Positions 12,001-24,000 of a stretch of 64,000 nt of DNA are shown here, in pieces. The notes beneath the pieces are model-generated. The model did not search any database and was not told where the DNA came from. It worked only from the letters and a program-made list of their open reading frames with translations. A program made the translations under genes and the position numbers. Where the stretch lies: NCBI RefSeq assembly GCF_026151205.1, contig NC_087079.1:4173230-4237229 (forward strand). Reading direction: 5' to 3'. The DNA comes from Bolinopsis microptera (lineage: Eukaryota > Ctenophora > Tentaculata > Lobata > Bolinopsidae). Numbering within the stretch: the first letter of the stretch is position 1; each line of letters starts with the position of its first letter.

Positions 12001-15000
12001 GACTGAATAGGAGGAGGAGGAGGGGGACTGAGGAGGACTGAGGACTGAGGAGGAAGAGGAGGAGGATGAAGAGGAGGAGGAGGACCCAGGAGGAGGACCC
12101 AGGAGGAGGACTCAGGAGGAGGAGGACTGGGGAGGAGGAGGACTGTTGAGGACTGATGAGGAGGACTGAGGACAAGGAGGAGGAGTAGGAGGACTGAGAA
12201 GGGGAGGAGGAAGAGGACTGAGGAAGATCAGGAAGACCCAGGGGGAGGAGGAGGAAGAGTAGGAGGAGGAAGCATCTAAATGTTATTTCCATTTTTGTCC
12301 GTTTTTGTCCATTTTTGTCCGTTTTTGTCCGCTCTATTTTTTGTCCGTTTTGAAAATATAGGGTACCGAACGGACAAAAAACATGATCCCCCTATAACAG
12401 AAAAATTGAACATTTTATTTAGCAACTTAGGTGTCCATTAATGTCCGCCTATGTCCGCCTATGTCCGTCTATGTCCGCCTATGTCCGCCTATGTCCTGTC
12501 CTTTTTGGATTCTATGAGACAAGCGGACATAGACGGACGTGACACCCCCCCCCCCCCCCCAATAATGGAACAGATGAAACACGCAGCAAAGGTAGTAAAC
12601 TTCACGTGTAAATAGCACTACACTTACACGTGTAAGAGAGGTTATATAATAAGACTAAACCACCAGCTGCAGATATCTGATAAAGTCTACATTACAGGTT
12701 AATATAGGTGTGTACAGCTTAATTTAATATATTATCCGTGATATAAACATTATAATGTATATATATATATATATATATATTATATAAACACAGGTGATGT
12801 ATAGTTTGGTTATTATTATTAGGCGTGTACTGAGTGTGAGTGTGAGTGAGTGTGTGTGGTATAGTGGTTTAATTAAACGTATTGTGTGGTCTGATTTCCA
12901 TGTGTGTACCTGTGTACACTGTACATATATCACGTGGGGTTATTTATAGGCCGATTATATGAGGTTAGTATGAAGTGTAATGGAACACATTTAATACGTT
13001 ATAACACTGATAAACGTATAAAATACACTCACAGTGCAGTGAAGTAAAACTGAAGTGACAAGAAATAGTTCTGCATTCATTCTACCATTTTACCTCAACA
13101 AGTAGTGGGATTATCAACACGAGACTTAAAGCCTGGGGTTAAGCCACGTGATTGCTATATTTGGTCATGTTACTGTCATTTTGGTAGACTGTTGAAATGC
13201 TCTGTACATAGGTTTATCACAGTTGCCAGCAGACCGACTTGATGGCCTTTTAAAAACTAACTACAAAACAGGGAAAACTTTACTGTACGGTCTCCGGGAG
13301 GATAGTCTCGGGTGACGTCACTAGGACCAGTCACGTGACACTCCCTTGAGTTAGAATTACGCAGCAACACTGCTCACTAAATCCTACTTTACTAAGTTCA
13401 GCTTTACCAAGTCATGGGTTTCCTACTGATCAATGCTAAAACTACTGTCAACAACTGTTAATAATTCTCATGAGGTCGTTAGTTTTTCACAGCTCTTGTT
13501 TACAGTCTGGAAGTACTTATACAATGGGGATTACTAGAGTCAGATTGAACTCTAACTTTAGGCTTCAACAGTGATCTCACTGGTTATATTGAGTTTTAAC
13601 TTTAGAGAATCAGATATCTTCAAAACAGGATAAACCCCCTTCATTTTATGTCATAACTTAATATTATGAGTATTGGAGAAGGTCTACATTCTATGACCTA
13701 TGTCCCCGGGAAGTTTAGCAACTAAACCTTCCCGGAAAATGTTACAAAGTTTGACTTCAAGTAACAATAACTACGGTCAGAGGCCTCCGTTTGAAAATGC
13801 TACAGTTTTAACATCGCTCAGAAATATCACTTTGCACTAGGACCACATACATTAAGATAAAGAAGTAATTTGCCCGCTGACTTGAAACAGATATTAATCA
13901 CATATTGAGGGGTCCGACCATCCGCTCTACTCCTAATATACAATAATTGCAGTTTCACCATATAAAAGCACATTTAATCAGTGAATATTCCTATAACACA
14001 GCACATTTAATCAGTGAATATTCCTATAAGTAGAACATTTAATCAGTGAAACTAGACTTTCTTTCACAGAAGCACTACAACTGTTGGTCAGATGGATCTT
14101 CAAAGCCTCGCAACTTTTGGGATATTGTAAATTCTACTCTAGTGGTAAAGATAGAGATCCTTTTGAATCCTCACAAATTTTCAGGATATTGTGAACTGAC
14201 GACTGTGGGCAACATTGTTACATGTCAACCAGTGGGTTACTGAATGGAGTGAAGCTGGACAAGGACCTGTTAAAATGTTAACTCTCACCTCCTATCACCG
14301 TGTCAGTGTTATGACAACTTGATGGTCACTCGTAACATGGTGACCACTCAGACCAGTCACTGGTTACTAGTAAGTGGTCATGGAAACTAGTGATCAGTAA
14401 TAACTTCTGACAGGGTTGGGATAACATTTTCCTCGCAGTGTTTGGGAAGTTGGCAAATCTGTGATCTAACAGGGCCCACTCATAACTTAATATATGGAGA
14501 ACGCGAACGGTCGACTGTCATCCCCCTGCAGGGGGATGACAGTCGACCGTTCGCGTTCTCCATATATTAAGTTATGAGTGACTATGCAGATTAGCAGCAA
14601 GGGGTAACATTAGTTACCAACTTGGTAACCAAATTGGTAACTTGGTAACCAAATTGGTAACTTGGTAACCACCTTGGCCTTGGTAACTTGGTAACCATAC
14701 GCAGACAGCGACGGAGGAAGCACGTGAGCAGCTGTGGAAGATATGGAGTGACACTGACACAGTGATAACAGATGATTTCATATTCTAAGTCACGTGTCCT
14801 GTACAATAACCAATGTGAGACAAGTCACGTGGTCCAAAGAAACACCACGGGACCATATACGGTGATCACATGGTCAGTCAACATGTCTCTGCTGTATTTG
14901 GCAGGAGTGTTCCAGAAAAGGAAGGTAGAAATCGGATAAGTGTACTGAATGTCAGAGAGAGGGAGAGAGAGAGAGAGATGAGGTTTCAGTTACAGTGTAA

Positions 15001-18000
15001 CTAAGTGTGCACATTGTGTAACGTTATTGGAACACAAAGAACTGGACCGGGTGCAGTTTATATGCTAATTTGACACATCAGTTTGAAATTAGTGCTTTAG
15101 GAGGCAGTGTTAAAGTGTAAGTAACAGTTTTAGAACGCAACTGAGATATTGATAGAGGAAGCGAGAACTCGTACATTGTTAGAGAAGACGGGTAAGGAAG
15201 ACGTACATATTAAATTGAAGTAGTTAGAAAGGATATTGGAGAGCATTCGGGAATTATGAAAGTCTCCCATCGTCAAAAATACCGCCTTCTATCCAACGTC
15301 ATTAACATGATTGCAGAAGGAACAATCCTTATGTAATTTTGTGTGAAAGTTAAGAAACGTCACAAGACTGTTTTCTTAGAATTGGAGCAAATAAAAGAAG
15401 AGCTATTAAATAAACAGGTTAGGCTTATTCCTTAGATAAAGCTCACATTGCTATAACAATATTATACCATTATATCATTACAGTCTAGGTGTTCTTATCA
15501 AGTTAGCTAAGTTCAGATAAGGCAATAGTTCACCAAGGATATCAAATAACAATGGGCTGGTAACCGCGGTGATGATATTAATAATAATGATAATGATAAT
15601 ATTATTACGATGATATAATTATTAATACCAATATAGTGGTATGATATCTACCTTGTCTCGTATGATGAATGATCACTGTGCAGTGTAACTCACTGCAGCT
15701 GCACATTGCACACACACAGATATAATGCCCGACTACGCCCTCACTACGCCCTCACAATTACTACTCCCATATACTGATCAGAGTATTGAACATGGACACA
15801 ATGGCTTGTAATTGTGGATATTATATGGTGCTGTGAGTGCTGTGGTAGTATTAGTGATCTGTTGTTGTTGGATCACACACAACTTTTGTGTGCGCTCGTG
15901 CGTTGAGACATGATGGTGTACGATATTATGCGTGTTTCTATGAGATGAAAGTGTTGTACAGAAAAATGTGTGTTAAAAGAAATGAAATAAAGTATGTACA
16001 TCCCGCTCAAATTGATAAAAATATCAAACAAAAACAAAAATTAATTGTTATGATAGATATCGACTAACGAGATTCAGATGTAATCGAAGTGCGGGAGGAA
16101 ACATTGAAAAAGTTATACATCAACTATATAAAAGCACGGTCTTGTTAGAATGACAAATCATATAAACTACAAACAAGATATAAAGCACTTTAATCAGATC
16201 TGATAACAAGCAAATAGTTGGGCAACATAATCACTGCCACATATATCCGGGAGAGCAGTGAATAGCTGCACTATGCAACAATGTAGGGGATGGAAGATTA
16301 AATTACACAAATATCTCAAATTCTTTACACCATACACTAACATTCTGATTTAGTCCCAGGATCAGTAATTACCGCACCTACTACTCCGATATAGGAAGGA
16401 GAAGTTTTGAAGGGAAACAGAAACAAGATATAGAAGAAAATTTTATCGGTTGAACTATCGGGCGGATTATTCGTGCGCAGGATCATATTTCAAATTTCAT
16501 AGTTCTTCTCGGTTTTATTTCTGAGCGAGTGGCAAAACGGTTCATAATGCAATGAAGATTTTGAAGATTCCTGACAATTTATATATATTTTATATTGAGG
16601 TGTGAGAATAAGACGTAAAATTGATTTTTCTCAGATTCTGAAAATTTAGAAATTGACGAAGGTATGTTGCGAAACGTCGGCAATTTCGAAGTGCTCAGCG
16701 GAGAAAAAAGCTATCTCATTTGCTCTTACTTTAATGTGACCGAGGCAAATCGTCACAACTGCGCAACAACCCCAAATTGATAAATTTCTTTCAACAGAAT
16801 TGAAATATTTTGTCTAATTGTAGCAATTCGGCGAATAGGAATATTTTGATTTGTTAGAATTTAGTCACGGAAAGAGAATAGAGTATTGCAAAATGCGAAT
16901 CGTTGCTAAAATATGATATATCAGGGAATAGGCGACACAACAAGAAAAAGAGATTTAAAAATACAATCATAGAATTTAAAACGGCCTGCAGGAGAGAACA
17001 AGAATAAGTATAGAGAGCAGGGAATGTAGCCACTCTCAGAAGATAAGGTTCCTCAGAAGATAAGGTTCCTCTGATAAGAGGCCAAATGAAGTGTAACATG
17101 GGAGGATTGCGACAATGTGAGAATGTTACAGGTACTAATAACGTGCCTATGATCGGGTACATGGTACCAACGACTTGTGTCAAAGTAGCAAATGTAGCAG
17201 AGGAGGACGAATCAAGAGGAGGGGACGAGAGGAGGGCTGGAGGGGACGAGAGGAGGGGACGAGAGGAGGGGACGAGAGGAGGAGACGAGAGGAGGGGACG
17301 AGAGGAGGGGACGAGAAGAGGGGACGTCGGTTTTAGCGGATCGAAAATCAAAGATTTCCAAAAAACCATGACGTCTAGATGTTGGAATCACCACTGAGTC
17401 AATTGAAGGATCTCCAATCAATTATTATACCAGTCATTCAACCAGTCAATTGATTGAAGCAAATCATAAAAGTGTGACGAGAATATACTTGGAAGTAAGT
17501 AAACCCAACGTGTCATGAATGAAACTAGGTATAGTTGATTTAAGAGAGAGGGGAGAACGGAAGCTAGATAAATCAAGTTCTATTATCAGTACAGCACCGC
17601 TAATTGAATTGATAATTTGTCTTTGTGTTAATTGACTCCTCCAGAGTAGTAACCATTGTGACTGGCTGGAAGGATCATATTTGATTATACGGTATAATTA
17701 ACCTTGCTCACTGAGTTGTTAGAGCCACCAATTAGTTGAGATAATTACCTATATTTAATCGAGTTTAAATATTATGGGAGGTTTATTATTCACTCTCCGT
17801 AATTATCTGTAATTGGTTGAATAACTCGAGCTATTTAGTTATTGGAGTGGTTTAAGTTTGAGTAATACACGGATATGGTATAGGTACTAGGTTATTATTA
17901 ACGATTGCGTGGTTTTAATTTTACGCTGATGACAGATTTTACTGGTGAGAAACTAATATATTGATAAATTATTCTTAATGTTATAATAAGTGATTTATTC

Positions 18001-21000
18001 TACCGTTACGAGAACTCGTCACTCGATCACTAAATTACCAAGATAGTTCGAGTGAAGACTGACGGGGAACGGGTCCTTTAACTTAAGGATTTTTAACATT
18101 AACGCTGTATAACCCACATGTAAATATCAAAAGAAGAAATGAGTCAGCAACGACCAGCAACAAAACGACATAGATCGTAACGAGTTAATCAGCATTTAAC
18201 ACAAAATATTAACTCTATTAAAGCAACGAGAAAACCAACCAATAAAAATATCTCACTCTATTAAATTACGTTCAGCATAAAAAAGATGATTTTCTGAATC
18301 CTCACTACATTGAACAATCTATCGGATTATTTACATGACCAGTGCATTTTCCAGTTAAAAGTGGTGGAATATGGTGTGATGGTACCGGCAATCCACACTC
18401 TACAGCCAACCCACAAGTGGTGACAAAGTTCAGGTCGTGTTTCAGGAGACTGTGAAGGTGATGACTGGTAGCAAATTAGAACATGATGTTAGCTATCACG
18501 TGATTTACAAGCGCTCCACACGATCCGAAGTACCATGTGCTCCTTTAACTCTCATCACGTAATAAACAAATGCCAACTACTCTAGACACAGTGCCCAGCC
18601 AACCACACGGATTAGTAGACTGTGGACTTAGAGGCCAATTACAAGTTTGGGCAGTTTCGAAGAACATCTCAGATTTCAGTCCAATTATACAGCAAGAACC
18701 CACAAAACATTAACTCACACCCAAAAAACTTGAGATTAAAATGTTACTGAACACACCTTAAGTTTGAGATATATAAGCAATATGAATATCTCAACATCTC
18801 GTATTGATAAACATTATCAACATGTTTAATAAGGCACCATAACATTATTAAATTCAGATATTTTATTGTTTTATTTGCAGTGACTTGTCACCGACTGACA
18901 TGGTCACCACAATAGAAAATATTAGAGCCAATATAAAGATTGCGCACTTGTCCCTGGATAAGTTTATTGTCACGTGCCACTCCAAGTAAGGTCATAACAC
19001 TCCTCAATGAATACATGTACCATATCTTAAAGCCGCTATGATATTAAATGAACTCTCCTTTAGATTGAAACACCGTACAAATGGTGGACATGAACGGTAG
19101 CATTTTAATTGAAAACGGTTGAGTACAGGAACAAATAGCTTACAAGCGACCGGGCTGCGCATAATGCGTCTAGCCATGATAACTGTCGGGGAAGCTGCTA
19201 TCTCAGCAGACATTGAACATGCATTAAAAACTGGGCTATGAACCAAATACACATGAACAGCTGGGATAGTGGGCCGGTGAACAATGCTGTGTTCATTCTG
19301 CGCTCACATCTCAGCTCTTTTTTAATACATGAAATTCAGTGCTGGCTGGTGTAATCCATGGAAACTAAACTCAGTGAATGATAAATGAAAGATGAATTAA
19401 TGGTAAATATGAACACAGATAGTGAGAGTTACGGAGGCAGGCCATGGTAACTATGGAAACAGATAGTGGTAACTATGAAAACAGATAGTGGCAACTATGA
19501 AAACAGACAGTGGCAACTATGAAAGTATGAAACCATATAGTGGTAACTATGAAAACGATTACGGGAAACTATGAAAACAGATAGTGGTAACTACTAAAAC
19601 AGATAATGATAATTATGAAACAGGTAGTGGTAAATACTTAATATGAAGATGTAGAGAGTGGGGATTATGGCCTGCAATTCATAGAGACAGAACGGCAATC
19701 GTGGAAACATAGTACAAGTGGAGTTAACTAGTGGTAACAAATAAAACAAATGGTGATAGCCTTGGAAACAGGCTGTGACACTATGGCAACAGGTAGTGGT
19801 ATTCATAGAAACAGAGCCGTAATCGACGAAACAAATCGCGAGTGGTACAACCATGGAAACAGGTAGTGGTAATCATGGAAACAGAGTGGTAACCATGAAA
19901 ACAGATAGGGTTTTTTCACTCACCGTGAGACAGAGTTGAGTGGGGACTGAGCCGGTGTATAGAGTTACGAGATACATTTTATCTGATATTATCTGATTGA
20001 GATGAGCTGATCCAGGAAACTGTGATGATACGATCTGATCCAGGTTACTGAGAAGATCTGATCTGGTCTGCTTTGTAAGAGGAGACTGGTCTGAATACTA
20101 CAAAATATAGGACGAGCTAAGCTATCTGAAGGCGGAAATTTTGAAAAGAGCAAGTACTACAACTGCTACTAAAATCTAAACGTGTAGTTACTGTTAGTTA
20201 AAGCGCACTACAACAACAAGACACAGCGCTCACTCGCGAAATATGCGCCAAATAAGGCCTGATCTCTCATTAGTTATGTTAATCAACGAAATTCGTCCTC
20301 ACGTGACGAAACTCAGCGCATGTTATTGGCCGGGGAAATGTCACGTGCAAAGTTTGCTTTGCTGTGATTGGTGGAGGAGCTTGTTGGGCATATTGGATTG
20401 GCTATCATGTGTGTGCTGAGGAGAGGGAGCTGATTGGATCAGTCAGCGTTGGTTAAACTACCCTTCTTTTAGGAATAATAGCTCTGATTGGTCACAGCGT
20501 GTCCCACGGACACTTCTCACTGGTCGGACTAAACACGTGACAATTGCTTGGCCGTCATTGGTCGGCTGGTATCACGTGATGACAACCTGTTGAAATGTGC
20601 GAAGTCGAAACCCTAATTTCTTACTGACAGGCGAGAGGACAATCCTAGCGTACTGGGTTTTACAACAAGACTAGTATTTACCCCACTATATAGTAGTCCA
20701 CTTGTTATAACAAGAATGTCAGGACACGAGAGAGAAACGACACTTGGATTCAGTGCGATAGAAAATTACAAGAACGCCCTGAAGCCAAAAACTCCCGAGA
20801 CCTCGAGAGCCAAATAAAGTTCGCTATCAAGGACCAGAAATTATGTGACACAATTAGTAGCAAACGTAATCTCCACTGCATAATATTGCTATTATTTGTA
20901 GCCACGTGAGTGGACACGTGACAGTTCATAACGAATGGAGGCACAGTACTTTGTATATGTCAGGTCTAATCTCGGTGAGACTTGTGGCACTCCATATAAG

Positions 21001-24000
21001 GTAATGCTCTCACCCCACGTGACACACCATATAAGGTAAAAACAGTCAGATGAGAGCTCCTCCTGATCACGTCTAGACTCACTATGTGTACAATTAAAAG
21101 ACCGGAGGCGCAACGAGGTTTCATCAGGGTAGCAGCGCAGCCGGCAGAAGGAAGGGGCCGGGTGATTGTTAGTGAGGCCCCGTGTTATATTGTATTGTTA
21201 TCATCAATATTATACCAAGTGTGTTATAATGTGGCCCCATAATCCTAGTCTATTATTATAGCTTGTAGTAGTATTAGTAGTATAATAATAATAATAGGAC
21301 TAGTAACCTAGTAATCAGGGAGCATTGTGAGATTCTATTGGGGAGGTGCCCGCTATAAATAGTAATACTGTAAACTTATTGTTCGTCATAGGTATAATTA
21401 TAGCTACTTTGCCAGAAACTCTTTAAAATATCAGATGTATGGCTCCTTAATCTAGGTTATAATAAAATCAATTTAGCTTACAAGAAACTCCAAAATTGCG
21501 CTGATTTATAATTACGTTATTTTTTACTATAAAATGTAACTGAGTTCTTAGATGTTGTATCATAAAGTGCACATGCAAATAAGACGAGATAAAATAATTC
21601 ATGCTCGAGCTGAAGTTTTAAAATTTAGAAGTGAGTTTCTGGTGCCAGCATGATAGTGCTCGGACCGGTCGTAGAATCGCATCACGCCACGTATAAAATC
21701 AAATTTAACGCTGGCCGACAAAAATCTGTAGCGTGGTACTAAGGGAATATTGGAGATTTGATATAAATCCCAAGTGGAGCCCGCGCACCGCACGCTGTGC
21801 CGGTGAAACTTAAAGATGGTCTGCTGAGCTGAGAGCAAGCCATAGAGTCCAAAATCCAGCTTGACATTGACCCAGTGAGTGCAGCTAACTTTGACCGTTG
21901 TGACTTGGTGAGTGTTGGCAACACACAGAGCTCGAATAGTGGCCTACAAGTCACGAAGTCCGTGGAGGATAAAACACTCGTTAACCGATGACAGGAATGC
22001 GAGGTGTTTACTCCAACTAGCGGACAGGCGTCCTCCACGCTAATTTCACCGAGGGAGTCACGTGACTCAGCTAATAAGTCACGTGACAAACCGTATATGG
22101 GCATGTCGTCATGAGTTGTGAGGAGACAGTGATATTGTAACAGGTCATTACAGAAAGTGGCACAGTTGGTAAAGGGGACATTCCAGCATCGGCCTATTAA
22201 CAGATAATCCTGTTTTCTGCTTTTATATGGAGAGACCGTATTGTGCCAATTTTTGCGCGGCTTTCATCATTGCAATTGATCAATGGAAATATCTCTTATT
22301 AAATGCAGCCTTCTAAAAATAAGTCTCATATTGATTACGAGTTTGTCAGCACTAGCTGAATCCTGCAGAAATGGAGAGTATGACGTCAGGAAAACAAAGC
22401 TGTGGTTTCATTAAGTCAGGTTCACCTCACCAAACACAGATACTATCGTAAAGAGAACAATACCTGTTCTAAATGTTGTGCTCTTAAAAATGTAATACAT
22501 TCGAAATATTCGCATATTTTCGATAAAAACGGACATATTTTGAACAAAAATGGGAATGTCTTCAAGCTTCATCCATCATCCTATATTAGTATTATATCAC
22601 TCACAATACCATTATTGAACAGTGCGACGTAACTTTTGTCCACCTTTCGACACAACCAAATTTAGAATATCACGCGTGAGTTTTAGGCCAAATTTAGAAT
22701 ATAACGCGTGACTTTTCCTACTTTGTACAAAAATACAAAAACCTTACAATTACTGTAGAGCATCATTCAACCTGTGCCTTATAACCTAATAATTTGATTT
22801 GCTATTATCAATGAAGCAAATACCAGAGCTTCCACCAGAACTATGCTTTGTGATCAAACACCTCTGTATATAACATAGCAGGAGAAAGAGTGTAAAGGAA
22901 GAATGTTGAGTTACGGAATACGAGTTCAACACTCAAAACTAATGATCTTTTTTATACGTAAACTGTATACAGTAAGGACTGGCTCTAGCTAAGGAGGGGG
23001 ACTGGGGAGGGGCTCAGAATGCAAAACTTATAGATTACACTGTAGAATGTAGATGGCATGGAAATACGTGGGCAGATTATCGTAACTATATTAGTGTCAA
23101 AATAGTTGATTGAATATTATTATAATTATGCGCAATGCAGTTCCTTTGTTTGGATTTTGAGGCATTCAAAAATAAGAAATGATCAGAATGTTACGGAAAG
23201 AAAGCCAAAACGTGTGATCACGATACGATATTTTAAGATGCGATTTAAATTGTTAGACGTATAGATCATGCCTTAAATGGGGGGGGGGGGGGGGGGGGGG
23301 GGAGTAATCATATACTGATCTGAAATGTATCTGTATTTGCTAATTAGAGGGTTGCCCCCCCCCCCTCCCCCTTTAATTACATTCGATTTGTATTTAAATG
23401 CTTTAAAATAGAAGAAAACATATTGCATAAATTATTTTACCTATGGTATTATTTTACATATACCATATTCGGAGCTTCCAATCAACATTTCATGTTAAAA
23501 GGGTACGTTAAAAGGGTACGTTAAAAGGGTACGTTAAAAGGGTACGTTAAAAGGGTACGTTAAAAGGGTACTTAAAATTCTTTAAATTTTTCAAACATTC
23601 TTCATTGCCATAGCATACTTTCATGGCAAAGATCACAGCAGAAAACGTTAAATACAATTGTAGTAAAATTCAGATATATAAATCTAGATAAAATGCTTAT
23701 AAAACCTGTTAAAAGAGTTGAGATTTAAAGTTGTTAGCTTTGTTTATTGACTTTATTCCTACATGCCAACATTTTCTTCTACAGAGCAAAGTCTTTTTGG
23801 AATTTGGAATCATCGACATATTTGTCGTGGTGTAAAATTCGCCGACGTTCAAGACATTTTAACTAAGCAGGCGAAAATACCGATACATTTATAATTATGG
23901 TAAGAAAAGATGCAGGAGAGATTTTCCAGTTCTTAAAAAGCAAATTCCTAGAATTATCGAATATCAATGATTAAGCGGCTACTTGATAAAATCTTATCAC

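Larger units (their letters stand above)
10664..12560. mobile_element. 1.9 kb poly-G/poly-C ended element with internal satellites
   Basis: The left end is a run of 24 G followed by TGTCATGTCCGTCTATGTCC. The right end is the near-complement ending in a run of 16 C. AATAAT flanks both ends (10658-10663 and 12561-12566), consistent with a 6 bp target duplication. The interior is almost wholly tandem repeats. A 30 bp sequence starting TGTCCTGTCCTTTTTGG is present in direct orientation near both ends. No transposase frame is present, so the element is non-autonomous if it is mobile. Confidence 0.7.

Noticed and set aside
11636-12292. 218-codon minus-strand frame
   Set aside because: It is made only of Ser, Leu, Pro and Phe runs from the purine-rich tract. 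It is low complexity with no gene-like composition.
21739-22104. 121-codon minus-strand frame in the CNOT4 intron
   Set aside because: It overlaps an E-box/CArG cluster, has no recognisable motif and no ATG-context or splice support.
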